The notes: generated from the letters alone by a model not told the origin. DNA of 64,000 nt from Pogonophryne albipinna (GCA_028583405.1 CM053260.1:26790425-26854424); one strand, 5' to 3'; shown: positions 9,841 to 23,148, counted from the stretch's first letter. Translations and numbers: made by a program.

Positions 9841-12373
9841 GGTCCCTCCCCGTCACTCTATTACGGACAGGGTACCCCTTGGAAGTCAGTTTTCAACGGG
9901 CAGGGCGTCCCATAGACCTTCATAGACCTCCCATAGCGTTGATAATAGACGCCACGAGAACGCTCCCCGACGGTCGGTTGTTATTGTCAATATTAATATA
10001 ATAATTATTTATTTTTTAATAGTCACACTCGATTTCCCCGATTTTCTTGTTGCCCCAGCTGGTCGACACCTCTTTTAGCAGAAACAAAGGCTACATTAAT
10101 GTATTAAATCGATGTTAATCCATGTGTGTGGTTGTGGAATTAATGGACGTGCCGTTGTCCGTTACAAACTCTTCAACTACAACCCTAATTATATTTAAAA
10201 ACATTTTAGAAGGCCTCACGAAATACTTTAATGCAAATTAAAATTTAAATGTGAAGGGATGTGTGTAATATGGTGATTGACATTATTCACCCACGGATCT
10301 ATGGGTTGGGGTATTGTTCCGCACGGACATTTTAGTTAACCGGACTTCCTGTTGATGTGAAATCCGAAAACATTTAAAACAAATAAAATAATACTTTATT
10401 CCGAGTTTGCTTGCTTTTCTCTTTGGAGGTCATCACATAACGGCATTGTAATACACGGTTCGGCTGCATTAAATATTACATATCTGCCGTAGTTCTCTAT
10501 TTATAGAGCCCTGATGAGAAGACTTCTGGACAAACAGGGAGAACTGCCGCCGAAACTGAATATGTGACGTGGATCATAAATATATCAATTAAAAAAAATC
10601 TTCAATTTCTCTTCACAATATACGTCTCCTTGCAGTATCAATACTAATTCGGCTGACTTTTATATTTCATCCAATCAGTATATTTACACCATAACGGTGC
10701 ACAGCTGATACAAAGGGACACCTGGTGGTTAAAGCACGTTATTGAAATGTATTGTTTTTATTATTAGATATTAATAGGAGACACAGACAGACAAACTAAT
10801 AAGGCTTTATTTAAACATTAAAGAATACTTTAGGTTAAGGTCTTATTTTGAATAAGAAAAAAGCTTTGGGGGTATAAATATTAAGCCTGACAAAGTACTA
10901 ATATATTGCTTTCCTGCAATGTTAACTACTGTATGTTTAAGTTTATTTTAACTGATATTATACATACGTATTATATACTCTTATAAGATGTATGTAGATA
11001 GTATAAGAAATGTGCAGAATACGATAGTTTAATGGTGGAGGTATACACACATATTGATAGATGTCTTGTCTGTTGAGGAACCTGCTGCAACCCAAGTTTT
11101 TCATCTCCGACCTTGTCAGGTATTGAATATTCAATAAATAAAGAACACAGAATTATTAAATATAAAACACAGAATGTGTGTGATTATACTAAATGATTTA
11201 CAAATAAACACCACTGCATATTTACAACTGTTACACATGCTGATGTAACGCAAATGTTTCCAACTTAGGATCAATAAAGTATATCTTATCTTAAGATGAT
11301 CGATGGCTACTGCCATATTTGCCTCTGAACCTTGACAAGTGCATGTTTCAGGCTTATCAATTAACAACAGGAGGGGTCACAGACATAAGACCAGCTGTTA
11401 AATAAAGCTCTTCTGACCTTAGCTGTCATGTGGGTATATTAATGCTGCCCATTATGGGCACAAGCAATTTTCACCCATTTATTAATTATATGTTTTAAAT
11501 TTGAGTGTTTCCTATCCCCTAAACCTCCCGGGATGTACACAGTTTAATACTGGCAACTTCTTATTATGGGAAATACGAAAACGTCTTTTAAAACTACCAT
11601 TCCCAGTAGAGACGTGCCATAGAGCATGTTGCAAAACACACAATAGCCAGCATGTGTAGTTCTGGGGACGGGGTAGGGGAGGGGGGGACACGTTCAAATC
11701 CAGTTTTGGACAGTCTGCCGTGGTTCCATCCCATTTCAAAGTGTTGTTCGACGCTCGGCGTAACCCTCGGAGCACACTCAAACATCCAATCACAGAGCTT
11801 GAGGACTATCACAGGGTTTGTCAAGCGAAGCGGAGAGAATACTTATTTCCGGGTGTAAAATTCTCTAAAGCAACTACTATGAGCTGCTCCGACCCTCGGT
11901 CCTGACGGACTCCAACTTGTGTTTATTAATCAAACAAATAAATAAACACAAGGATAATTATGTGTTATTGTTGAGTAAATAACAGTGTGTGGTTTAGAAA
12001 AGAATACAAAATTAGAAGGAAAAAACGATGAAACAATACAGGTTTCAGTATTCTGAGCCCCTACTCTCCCCATAACTGACGGCAACAAAAGTCCTACATT
12101 ATTCAATTAAAATAAAGAAGTAAAAACAATAAGTGTGGCTTGATATTGAGTAAGAAAATGGTTGATAAACTCTGTGAGAATGGATCTGCGGAGAGCATTT
12201 CGCGGCGATCTCAACTCCTCTATTACCAACGTTCAGGGAGCTCTATGCAAGTCAATGGGATGCCCTGCCCGTTGAAAACTGACTCTCAAGGGGTACCCTG
12301 TCCGTAAAAGAGTGACGGGGAGGGGCCCTGACCGTCCGTCAACATGTGACGGGTTGGGAGTGAGAACGTGTTG
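9841..12373 (-). mobile_element. Long-TIR DNA element splitting an SRCR exon, left arm copy
   Basis: This is the mirror copy of 60045-62628. The end at 12373 (GAACGTGTTG) abuts the SRCR exon remainder. The other terminus has been lost: about 140 bp, including the last TIR bases and the end of the SRCR exon, are deleted at 9836-9842 compared with the right arm, between short CCTGA matches. Inside are a retroposon tail at about 11131-11300 (AATAAAGTATATCTTATCTTA) and no transposase frame. The overlapping frames at 11512-11905 occur on both strands and are not convincing as genes. Confidence 0.7.
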
Positions 12374-12701
<328 letters not shown>

Positions 12702-13142
12702 CTGCTTGAGTCAAAGAACAAACATCTGTCAAACCATATGGCAGCTCAGTTTGCAATTGAGTAGTCAACTGAATTTCTGCGCTAGAACTTTACTTGATCA
12801 TTTAATCATAGGGCGCTTTTACTTTGTTAAGAAAAAACAGGTTTAAACATTAAGTAATACCTTCATTCAAGTTGGGATCATGAACCTGTGTTTTTTAAAT
12901 TAGACTTTAAAGATCCCGTATTATGCTGTTTTTCATCAATATATTATAGCTCTCAGTTATATACAAAACATGTCTCTGAAGTAGGGGTGTACCGTCACGG
13001 TTCGGCACATGCAGTCACACGACGAATACGCCTTTTTTTTACGAGTGGGAAAAAAGTCTGTCATTCAGGGCAGTATCCATTACACTATTTATAATCCACA
13101 GGGTGGTATTGCGCCTAAAAGCTGTTTGCCAGCCGCCCTTAA

Positions 13143-13583
13143 AGGTGGGGTAGGTAAGTTTGAGAAAGCGGCTCGAGATACACTTTTTGTTATATTCCAT
13201 GGAATGCTCTTAACATCCCGATAGCAATGAATATCTGAAGTGCTTTGACAAACAATCCATAAAAAAATGTCATCTGTGGAAGCCGTAATACTGTAAAAAG
13301 TACAACCACCCTGTCTGTCAGCCTTCCATCTCGTGCACGCACAAATGTATCTCGTGCCCTCATTGGGCGTGCCCTCATTGGGCGTGCATTGCAACAGTAC
13401 TTCAATGACTCGCCAGCAACAGGCGGCCACTTTCACCAGTCTGCAGACGTCATGTGCGCGTTCATGTGTGTTGGAGGAGGTGCTCTGTAAGGAAGTCTGA
13501 AGGAAGGGGCGGATTCTTTTCGGCTGTGTACTTTCAAATTTTAGTGCACTCGAGCCGGTTTCTGAAACTTACCTACCCCACCT
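13143..13583. mobile_element. TTAA MITE with AGGTGGGGTAGGTAA ends
   Basis: The palindromic ends AGGTGGGGTAGGTAAGTTTG / CAAACTTACCTACCCCACCT type are seen, with TTAA on the left (13139-13142). The right TTAA is altered to TTTA where the L2 tail joins. Relatives in the window are 19467-19843, 57201-57563 and a truncated copy ending at 59206. TTAA duplication fits piggyBac or Kolobok; the superfamily is not settled. Confidence 0.75.
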
Positions 13584-13586
13584 TTA

Positions 13587-15003
13587 CATTACATTGCATT
13601 TAGCTGACGCTTTTATCCAAAGCGACTTACAATAAGTGCGTTCGACCAACAAAATACAAACTTGAAGAAAACAGAATCATATAAGTACATCAGGTTTCAT
13701 AGAGCAAAAACATTTCAAGTGCTACTCAACTGGCTTTAGGTAAGCCAGTCCTTTATTAGTATATAAGTGCTTTGTTAATAGTTCTATTGCTCGAAGTAGA
13801 GTCGAAAGAGATGAGTTTTCAGTCTGCGCCGGAAGGTGTGTAAGCTATCTGCTGTCCTGATGTCAATGGGGAGCTCATTCCACCATTTTGGAGCCAGGAT
13901 AGCAAACCCACGTGTTTTTGCTGATGGGAACTTGGGTGCCCTTGGCAGCGAGGGTGCAGCGAGCCGTTTGGTTGATGCAGAGCGGAGTGCACGTGCTGGG
14001 GTGTACGGTTTAACCATGTCCTGAATGTAGGAAGGGCCAGAAGTACCATTGTCTTGAAGTGGATTCTAGCAGTTACCGGAAGCCAGTGGAGGGAGCGGAG
14101 GAGCGGCGTGGTGTGGGAGAATTTAGGAAGGTTGAAGACCAGACGAGCCGCTGCATTCTGGATGAGCTGCAGAGGTCGGATGGCACATGCAGGTAGACCA
14201 GCCAGGAGGGAGTTGCAGTAGTCTAGGCGTGAGATGACGAGAGCCTGGACCAGAACCTGCGTCGCTTTCTGGGTCAGCTGGGGACGTATCCTCCTGATGT
14301 TTTAAAGCAGTGTATATGCAGCAGCGGGTTGTAGCAGCTATGTTTTCAGTGAAGGACAGGTTGTTATCTAGGATCACACCCAGATTCCTTGCAGTCTGAG
14401 TCGGGGAAACAACAGAGGTGCCGATGTTGATTGTTAGGTCAAGAGTGGGACAATCTTTTCCCGGAAGGAAAAGCAGTTCAGTCTTGTCAAGGTTGAGCTT
14501 GAGGTGATGAGCAGACATCCACTGAGAGATGTCAGCTAGACAAGCAGAGATGCGTGCGACGACCTGGGTCTCTGAGCGGGGAAAAGACAGAATTAATTGG
14601 GTGTCGTCAGCGTAGCAGTGGTATGAAAAACCATGCGGGCTAATGACAGATCCGAGCGAGTTTGTGTACAAGGAGAAGAGGAGGGGACCAAGAACAGAGC
14701 CCTGAGGGACCCCTGTAGTTAATTGACAAGGGTCGGACTCCGACCCTCTCCAAGTAACCCTGAAGGTGCGGTCTTTGAGGTATGAGGTGATGAGGGAAAG
14801 TGCAGAGCCTGAAACTCCAAGTTCTTGGAGAGTACGAAGGAGGATCTGATGGTTCACCGTGTCGAATGCAGCAGACAGGTCCAACAGGATGATGACAGAG
14901 GAGAGGGAGGCTGCTTTAGCCGTGTGCAGTTCCTCAGTGACAGCAAGGAGGGCAGTTTCTGTGGAGTGACCTGCCTTGAAACCAGACTGGTGGTTAAACA
15001 ACA
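13587..15003 (-). mobile_element. L2-type LINE, 5' truncated, left arm
   Basis: The 3' end has the motif TTACATTACATTGCATTTAG followed on + by CTGACGCTTTTATCCAAAGC. ORF2 is read on -, and the 5' end is truncated near 15003 (CAGTCTGG complement of the conserved GFKAGHST region). It is inserted at the right end of the TTAA MITE. It retains the normal ORF2 C-terminus (SLHTFRRRLKTHLFRLYFEQ) that the L2 in copies 1 and 3 lacks, so it is a separate insertion. A relic of it survives at 58836-59056. Confidence 0.88.
13784..14017 (-). pseudogene. L2 ORF2 C-terminus
   Basis: A 77-codon frame contains YTPARALRSAS, RGFAILAPKWWNELP and the C-terminal RRRLKTHLFRLYFEQ, a standard ending of fish L2 ORF2. 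It is out of frame with the RT fragment upstream through deletions near 14030-14040. Confidence 0.8.
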
Positions 15004-15049
15004 AATGAAGAACAAGAAGAAACACAACAACAAAACAAACAAAATACAA
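14123..15049 (-). pseudogene. L2-type LINE reverse transcriptase, partial
   Basis: An open frame of 308 codons carries the RT domain from QSGFKAGHSTETALL through LDLSAAFDTVNHQILL (palm), LTTGVPQGSVLGPLLFSLYTN, YADDTQ (catalytic aspartates), LNLDKTELLFLPG and ARNLGVILDNNLSF. It then shifts frame near 14300, and the DYCNSLLAGLP region continues in another frame. The last 77 codons of ORF2 lie at 13784-14017. The endonuclease is missing and the first about 15 codons are host or flanking sequence. It cannot make active LINE protein. Confidence 0.88.
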
Positions 15050-15593
15050 GAAGAAGAAAAGTTAGTATGGCGATTTCAGATAACACACAGGAGCTAGAAC
15101 TCACCTGCTTCTTTTAAATCAGCTGTGTGGGAACATTTCGGGTTCCCTGTGGACTACAATAACGATGCATTGTGCGAGTGGTGGATCGGACGAGGACGGT
15201 GTGTCGGCGTTGTTCGATAGCGGTGCGGTATGCTAATGGTAACACACGCCAAACATGCTAAATCATATCAGAAGGCATCAGCCAGATTTGCCAATCACCG
15301 GAGCCCGGCAAAAGACAACAGCAGTTCAACAGCTTATCCCCGCTGTTTTTAATAAACCAATAGACATGAAAGCCGAGAGACCAAAATAAATAATGGAAGC
15401 TTTTGGCATATATATTTCAACGACTATGCGCTCTTGAAACACTTTCTTATTATTTATGATGTAATATTTTCAAGACATTCTTTTTAGTTTTACAGCTTGA
15501 TGAAACCTTTTTGTTTGACATCAGCCATTATAGATAGTATGGCCATCTGAGTGTGTGTGGTACTGTTTGTGGTTTGTTTTTAACCTCTTAAGC

Positions 15594-17607
15594 CCGAGGG
15601 TCCCCCCAGTGGAACCCCCCCACCGTTTTTTTATGAGACTATGTCTCAGGGCTTCTTAACATTTATGAAACTATTAATGTTCCATACCCTTTTAACGCTA
15701 AGAAACTCAGCTAACTGACAATGTGAACCATTTTTAGCTAAAAGAAACACAAGAGTAATACCAAGCCTTTGAATTAGCATGGAGAGAAAAAATGCTAACT
15801 AATGCTAACGGAATTTTGCACAGCACTCACGGTAGAAATGCCCTTATTACTATCTTAACTGCACAAACAAGATATCCGATTAAAGCTGAGACTCCACAGA
15901 TTCCAGACATGTAATATCATCACTGTACGACCCCGAATTGCGGAGCTATCAGCCAGAAAAGAGAAAGTAAACAACATCCGGTTTAAAAAATATTACAATA
16001 ATTTCGTCTTACCTTTTTTGATTTGTGATCAAAAGTTGTGTTCACCGGAATAAAAACGCCGCTCAAGGTTAATCCAATGTCTTTGTGTCACGTATACATT
16101 TTGACTGATAATCCTTCATCATATTTATGGCAATATACTGGGTATAAAGTTTTGCCGTCCAGGCGTGCACTTTCAGATATGCTTTGTTCGCTTCTCTATT
16201 ACGTCCGCTATGGTAATGTTTACGTGGATTTGGGAACTGCCCATCGATTCTATTGGTTCTGATGGTTAAGAAAAAGGTGTAAATCACACGAATCGACCAA
16301 TGGGTTCCAGAGATATGGTCCTGCGTAAAGTATAAAGAATGCCAGCCAGTTTAAGTACATTACGCAGCCGACTTCATTTATTGTTTACTACGTAACCGCA
16401 GGCATTGCAGCAGGGCCCAGAACACACGGAGCACAGAGCGGACAGCAGATAACGGAATTGCAGTTTTATTGCTTATAGATTATCAGAACATTTCAAAGGG
16501 GACACAGCCACATTGGATATTAACCTATGGATTAACTACATCATCGTTTTTATCGTTTTAATGCCATTGAAGACCAGTTTAGACCAGACAAAGAGGAAGG
16601 TAAGCCATTAGCCTAGCGCATGCTAGTACCTAGCGCCACTTGTTTTGATGTACGTTTTTGTTGATAACGTCGCAAGTTTGTATCTTTCAGTGTTGAGGTG
16701 GGCACCGTTAGATTCTGTGTCTTTACGATCATAAACGATGTGTTGGATGTACAGCTAGGATAAGTAATAAGGGAGCTCGGAGTGATTTTCGGTGCAGTAA
16801 TAGGTTAGCATTTTTCGCTCTGGGCTAATTCAGAGGCTCACTGTTAGCATTGTGTGGTTTTTTTGAAAAAATAAATGAAAAAGATCAGTTAAATTAGTTT
16901 TTTCCTGTTATATGGATATAAAATATTCATAGTTTATTAAATAGTAAGGTTCCTTAGACGTTGTTTCCTGCAAATTACACGATTTCGGTCCGTGGGGCCT
17001 ATAAGTGCTATATAAATAAACTTGCCTTGCCTTGCCTTGCCCAAGAGGATAACAGAGTGTGTTTTTATATATATATTTTATTTTTTTTCACAACAGTTGT
17101 ATTTGGATGGAATGAATACCTATAGTGATAATTCAAAGTAATAAAATGATTTTTACAGTGAAAAAGTTCAAATGGAACTGATGGTTCCCAAATTACCCAG
17201 AGGTGAGTCCGCCTGGACTTTATTTTTCTAAACCTCTCTAAAAAGGTCAAATTTAACTTGTTTTGCATCAATCTTGATACAGGGTACTTATTATATGTTA
17301 TAGTTTGGATTCCTAAAGCTTTTAGTCTACTAACCCATCATTCAAGGGTGGTTTTTACTATAAGTAATGTTTTATTTTTAGGCGGACATTAGAATTTACA
17401 TGTTTTTACTATGTTCCTTCTGAATTTACTTTAAAATAAAAACATCTATATTGATTCTGACACTTCTACATCCAACTCACAGATGTAACCTTGCTTTGAG
17501 AGAAATGATTATTAATTTACCCCTTTCAGAAGTGAAGATATAGTCTTTGTTGTGTTAGTGGCATTTTCGAGCCTGAAACCTGAAAAACAGGCTCAGGGCT
17601 TAAGAGG
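15594..17607. mobile_element. piggyBac-type element, 2.0 kb, TTAA-flanked
   Basis: TTAA at 15590-15593 and 17608-17611 flanks termini CCTCTTAAGCCCGAGG and CTCAGGGCTTAAGAGG, which are inverted repeats of about 14 bp. The TTAA duplication and CCT start fit piggyBac. No transposase domain is visible. A possible first exon with start codon and donor (ATGCCATTGAAG ... AGGAAG|GTAAGC) lies at 16561-16599, and a (CCTTG)n run at about 17021-17041 marks a retroposon end. The region 16038-16287 has overlapping frames on both strands and is not supported as coding. Confidence 0.8.
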
Positions 17608-19466
17608 TTAACTGTTTAATGCAGTTAATTATTCAAAATGTCAGTTCCTTATTTTTAAACTGAAACTTGCACTACTGTTCAAAAATAAACAACAACAAAC
17701 ATGGAATTATGCATTTGGGACTTTCTTTTGCTTTTTCTTGTTGTACCGAACCCGTACCGAACCGTGACCCCCAAACCGAGGTACATACCGAACCGTTACA
17801 CCCCTACTCTGAAGTGTTTGGCTCCAAACACCAAACAGATCATTGCAGCATCCCATAATCCCCTCTGTTTCAGCCCTGTTTCCAAAGTGCTTATTCTCTG
17901 TCTGTCACTTAGGGACTAAGGAGCCCCTCCCCACGCCCCTCTGAGAGATATTTGGTTAAAAATAACACAATTGAGCTCTAGGAGGATATTCAGGTGATAA
18001 GGTGTGGGGGGGGGGTTACCTTGGTTGATTATTGTCTAATGGTTACTCAACCCAAAACAACGTTATGACATCACAAAGGGGCCAAAATCTGATCAGCTCA
18101 TTTTCAGACAGGTTTTTATAGAAATGGATCAGGACAAAAAGAGAGAGAATCTTTTTTCCTGAAACTTTCAGAGTCTCTTTCCACAGAGGGGACAAGTGTT
18201 GATGTAGAAAATACATGAACAAGTGGATTTTTCATAATAGGTGACCTTTAAAAACCATAAAAAATCTCTTTTGTATGTCGGTTGGTGCTGGGGTACAAAG
18301 TGCTGTCTCTAGTTTTATATGAACATTACTGTTATGAACGGCTCAAAAGGCCACAACAAAGAGGAGACACACCATATCCACGTTTAACAAAATATGTTTA
18401 TTTAAGCAAAACATTCAAATCAACCAAATTAATTAAGTGCAAAGCAAGTAAAGTATGAGGTATGGACAGGGGCGCCGCCAGGGATTTTGGGCCCCATGAA
18501 AAGATATCACATTGGGCCCCACCACCAGGCCCAGGCCACGCCAACCAAGCACAATGCTGTAACCACACCTCCAGAACCCAACCCACTCATTTATGCTTTA
18601 AATAACTCTACCTGTACAGGCTTGCATCTATCTTGTAGTCCAATACTAACTTCACAATATTTACTGACACTGAGCGGTGAACATATAACACTGTGCAGAC
18701 GTGGAACATTCTGCTGCAGTATAATTCACTATTTGATATAACACTAACATTCCTGACAATAGACCTCAATAGTCATCTGTTATGGTGTACATGCCTTTTT
18801 AATAACATTTTTGAATGGAACATTCAAAAATCAAAATAAATATAACTTAAATATACATGACCTCTTAAATTAAAATAAAGTGAACATTAACACCAATATT
18901 ATCATTTATAAAATGCTATAACAAAAAAAATAACATAAGCAGCAGATTTTTTAATTAAATATACATACCAACTACAAAATAAGCGGGTATTAAAGTGTAA
19001 ACGGACAACAAAACGGAAATGGAAGTGAAAAGGTCTGATGGTGGTGCTAAATCAGAGCCTATTACCTGTTCTCAGTCTTTTTCTCATCATGCATCTTGTG
19101 TGTCGTGATCCAATATCGTTACCATAGCCTTGCCCTTTAACAGTTATTATGAGCCCTTGCTCAGCCTTACTCACCAAGAGCCCAGCGCCTAGCCTTCTTA
19201 CAGGCAAAGTCACTGATCAAGTCCTTGAAGTCCAGCTTTCTAGCCAACTGGCTTTCAATGGACAGCATGGCAAGACTGCAAAGCCTTATGGGGGGTCAGG
19301 GCTGCGGAGCCTAAAGATGGATCTGTTGGTCCTGGCACCAGGGGGAGGGACAACTGATTTAAATGAATAGCTGCTAAAAATGTACCTGCATTTATTAAAT
19401 GTCAGCTAAAAGAGGAGTGAAATGAAAAACCTCAGCATTTTCTGTGAAGATATTAACAGTACTTAA

Positions 19467-19843
19467 AGGTGGGGTAGGTAATTTTGGAGAAACCAGCTCG
19501 AGTGCGCTAGAATTTGAAAATACACAACCGGAAAAAATCTGCCACTTCCTTACAGAGCCCCTCCTCCAACACACACGAACGCGCACATGACCAATGAGGG
19601 CACGAGATACGTTTGTGCACAGATGGAAGGCTGACAGGCAGGTAGGCCATCCAGTTACTTTAGCCGGCTCAGATGATTGGTTGTGCTTTTTACAGCGCCA
19701 CGGCTTCCACAGATGACGTTTTTTTATGTATTTTTTGTCAAAGCACTTCAGATATTCATTGCTATCGGGATGTTAAGAGCATTCCATGGAATATAACAAA
19801 AAGTGTATCTCGAGCCGGTTTCTCAAACTTACCTACCCCACCT
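19467..19843. mobile_element. TTAA MITE nested in the 2.9-kb hAT, left arm
   Basis: A 377-bp element with AGGTGGGGTAGGTAA inverted ends and TTAA on both sides (19463-19466, 19844-19847). The mirror copy is 57201-57563. Confidence 0.8.
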
Positions 19844-19867
19844 TTAATGTCAGCAAAACATTACAAT

Positions 19868-20847
19868 CAGGGGCGGCGGGCACTGTAGGCTAGGGAAGGC
19901 TAAGCCTTCCCTAATATTTGTGTCACTGCATCATGGTAAAATAAAAATATAATGTGTGTGTCTTTGACATTAGCGCTGCCCTGTGCACTACGAAGCCAGT
20001 TCAACAGACCCTGGATATGTTTGAGTTATCTTAACTAACCCTAACAAACGAGATCTCGCTAAGCAGTCCTACGTAGCTGGTTATCAACTCAGTAAATCAA
20101 GTCAGGGTTTCTCTCTCCAGCTGAGTGCGCGTTCACGTGAAAGGGGCGGGGTTAGCTACATTTGACCAATCACAAACAGGGACAAGTGTACTGACAGCGC
20201 AGCGTCATACTTCATTAATGAAAAGTAAACTAATATTAGACAAATATGAACTTTAAACATCCATGACTTAAACATATAGTCCAGGATACAAGCCACAGAG
20301 TTGCACCTGCAAGGTGAATATAGAACAACTGGTTAAAAAATAAATAAACTACCGAGTGTTTGAAATCGTACAACAGGTTTATGATATCACTGCCCCGTCT
20401 AAGACACGAGTGGATCTGACTTGAATTACATTTGAGTTGAGTGTTTCGTCAACTTAATGTGTTGCTTAAAATAATACTTCTGCATACAGTATGTCACAAT
20501 GTAAGTGTTGCACGGCCAGATACGGCTCAGCTGAGTCAGATAAGGAAATATATGATATATTATGATATTATATGATCGATGATCTGATTGATGTGATATC
20601 AGTGTGATATGAATGATAAGTGCGACACGTCGGCGTCTTCTCTGCATACGGCAGTTTAAACTGTATTTCCTTTATCCTGTAATATGACTTGATAGATTTA
20701 AACTCCGCACACGGAGCTCTGATTGGTCAGCAGGCGGTGCTTTCACTGAGTTGATCTCTTTTCGCTCTTTACGCCGGGGGCGGGCAGCGTCAGGTAACAA
20801 ACAAGTTATTTAGCCTTCCCAAACCTGAGCCTCACGCGCCGCCTATG
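19868..20847. mobile_element. 980-bp hAT-like element nested in the 2.9-kb hAT, left arm
   Basis: Ends CAGGGGCGGCGGGC and GCGCGCCGCCTATG-type complement are imperfect inverted repeats continuing into GGGAAGGCTAA. The 8-bp duplication ATTACAAT flanks it (19860-19867 and 20848-20855). It is non-coding. The mirror copy 56197-57176 has exactly the same length and TSD ATTGTAAT. Confidence 0.82.
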
Positions 20848-21552
20848 ATTACAATTATTATTTACAATGGACTACGCTTAGCTAACAGACTAATTTCCAC
20901 CACTCATAGACCACACCCACCTTTTCTTTTGAAAAACTGTGTGACATACTGTCGCCCTTTAGTCCCTCTCTCTTGTATTTCTCTCCTTTTAGAAAGCCTG
21001 ACTTTGTTAGTCGTTGAGACATCGTACACACGTAAGTACTAGCATCCCTCCTCCTCACATGCTCTCACTAGTCTCTCTGCTAGCAAGGGCCGGGCGGTGC
21101 CGCACAGTGTTTGGAGGCAGGACCAAACCATTACATGTAAATAGAGGGGGGTGTTCGTTGCTTTGGATAATTAACTTTTGGAAGAAAATAAGTGAAATGA
21201 ATCATAAGTTTAGTGAGTACATCATCAATATGACGTTATATTAATGTTAATTATTGATGATTGATGAAAGGTTACTTAAACATTTTTTCTTAATGTTCTA
21301 ACATTTTTTGGGGCTCCTGTCAGTCACGGGCCCTTAGAATCATCCTAACTTTTCACCCCCTTACGGCGCCCCTGGGTATGGATGTCAGTGGTATCAGTAG
21401 TGTAAATGCAGGGTGAGGATTGTATGGACATGTATGAGTGTGAGAGTGTTGAAGTGCACAAAGTGAAGCAATTGAAGAAACTCATAGCATGCTCAACAAA
21501 ACCGGGGTGCCTGCAGGGAGAAGCAGAGGGAAGACAGAGAGGAGCAGAGGCT

Positions 21553-21743
21553 TTAAATAACTGCAGGGCACCAGACCCAGATGGCCTGAGTTACTGCAAT
21601 CAAGGCAATCAAGGAGGCTGGATGCAGCACAGTCACACCCTCTCCAGATGAACCCACAGGGCCATTTGGTGGAGGTGGAGAAGGTGTAGTTGGTGGAGGT
21701 GGAGAAGGTGTAGTTGGTGGAGGTGTAGTTGTTATTGCAGATC
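21553..21743 (-). CDS. Thr/Pro/Ser-rich exon, left arm copy
   Basis: Same exon as 7191-7462 but with two TTPSPPPP units and a shortened first unit. Acceptor CTTCATCAG lies at the 21744 side, and the frame closes after LIALIAVTQAIWVWCPAVI. The hydrophobic tail, preceded by NGPVGSSGEG, is conserved, which gives mild support to a real terminal exon. It could also be a chance frame, because the reverse strand is open over the same bases. Confidence 0.42.
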
Positions 21744-22806
21744 CTGATGAAGTCAAAGAAAACATTTCTGTCAACCCATATGGCAGCTCAGGTTGCAATT
21801 GTGCAATCCGAATCTTTTCGCTAGAACTTTACTTGATCATTAAATGATCTGGCGCTTTTACTTTGTTAAGAAAAAACAATAAAAGTAATACCTTCATTTT
21901 GTATTTGCATATTGCGATGGATGATAATTCCCAGTTTGTATTGTACAAGTTAGGATCATAAACCGTGTGTTTTTCGATTCTTTAAAGAAAAAGAACAAAC
22001 ATACAAGCTTAAACCTAAGTTGTGTTATTTAATATTGAGTTATAGCAGGGGTGTCCAAACTTTTTTCAAAGAGGGCCAAAATAGGGCTTGGCCACTCACT
22101 AGAGGTCAGGTTTATAGCCTCATAAGTGAAGTTATAAGTTAGAAAAATCCATCAAATGTATATAAATGATGCTTGATACAACAGCCTACATGACACCTTT
22201 CCATTGGGTTTCATTTATTCTGTTAGCAGCTTATTCTTTAAAACAGAAGCCTTAGATTGCTCATCATTGGAGGAAATAGGAAGAGTATATTTGAAGGTTG
22301 TTATATAAATAAGTTATTACTTTTTTTTCTTGTCAACTTAGATTTGTTAGAACATGTTTTCAACTTGAATTGACTGAAAGTGGGCTTATTAACACATGAA
22401 CACTAACATATGTGTACAGATATATTTAAGAAGTACAATACAAGACCAGCTCAAGTTTAATTTGTGGGCCGCATCCCATAATCCCCTCTGTTTCAGCCCT
22501 GTTTCAAAAGTGCTGATTCTCTGTCTGTTGCTTTAGATGAAAATAAGGAGCCCCTCCCCACGCCCCTCTGAGAGAGATTTGGTTAAAAAGAACACTATGG
22601 TGCTCTAGGAGGAGTCTCTTTACACAGAGGGGACACATGTTTATGTATGAAAGACATGAACAAGTGGATGTTGCATAATAGGTGACCTTTAAAAACCATA
22701 TCAAATCTCCATGGTGTGTCGGTTGGTGCTGGGGTTCAAAGTGCCGTCTATACTTTTATATGAACATTACTATCTGTATGTGTTGACTGTGTGCATGCAC
22801 ATTTAC

Positions 22807-23148
22807 CTTCACAAATGACACCAGCATCTTCTGCGTGACTACAGTCGTGGGATCCTATTCCCGAATGACCACAGTCCTCAAGTGATATCTCGTTCCCTGA
22901 ACACTCAAGATCATCTAACAAAATGGGTCCAGTTCCCTGTCCAAAATGTGCCGCATCTTTTGTTTCTACAGCCCGGCCACAATCCAGCTGTCCACAAACC
23001 ACGTGAGCATCGTTCAGATCCCATTCGTCGCCACACACTGTTCCCCACACGCCGTTGAGAAAGATCTCCACTCTGCCGGAGCAGGAGTTGGTGGAGCCGA
23101 CCAGCCTCACTGTAGGATTTGGTGGAAGTGGATTTGTCGCGGCAGTTC
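22807..23148 (-). CDS. SRCR domain exon, group B, left arm copy
   Basis: A 342-nt phase-1 exon on the minus strand, protein-identical by eye to the exon at 5789-6130: lead [72 protein letters not shown]. All eight group B cysteines are present. The acceptor complement of TTTAACCAG and the donor GTAAAT are intact. Of the three copies this one lies downstream of the only exon 1 that keeps an ATG, so if any copy is expressed this is the best candidate. Confidence 0.88.

Larger units (their letters stand above)
12982..17806 (+). mobile_element. hAT-type element carrying a MITE, an L2 and a piggyBac-type element
   Basis: Ends TAGGGGTGTACC / GGTT-type complement TTACACCCCTA are flanked by the 8-bp duplication CTCTGAAG (12974-12981 and 17807-17814), which supports hAT. 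Just inside each end lies the motif CGGTTCGG. The interior is filled by a TTAA MITE (13143-13583), an L2 (13587-15003) and a TTAA-flanked element (15594-17607). No transposase frame of its own is visible. In the right arm only about 330 bp of the element remain (59057-59390), with the matching TSD CTTCAGAG. Confidence 0.85.
18467..21374 (-). mobile_element. hAT element, 2.9 kb, left arm copy
   Basis: Termini CAGGGGCGCCGCCAGGGATT and GGGGCGCCGTAAGGGG-type complement are flanked by the 8-bp duplication GGTATGGA (18459-18466 and 21375-21382). It holds two nested elements, a TTAA MITE (19467-19843) and a further 8-bp-TSD element (19868-20847). The outer ends have GGGCCCC blocks that pair with each other. 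No convincing transposase frame. The mirror copy is 55670-58549 with TSD TCCATACC. Confidence 0.85.

Noticed and set aside
11512..11905. Overlapping frames on both strands inside the long-TIR element
   Set aside because: Open on four frames through GC-rich sequence, no motif, and frames differ between the two arm copies.
13143..13583. Hairpin-forming ncRNA or microRNA precursor
   Set aside because: The long palindrome is explained by MITE inverted ends with TTAA flanks and recurs elsewhere in the window.
18398..18741. Frames in the ends of the 2.9-kb hAT (also 58275-58618)
   Set aside because: They lie in the terminal inverted region, on both strands, with no transposase motif.
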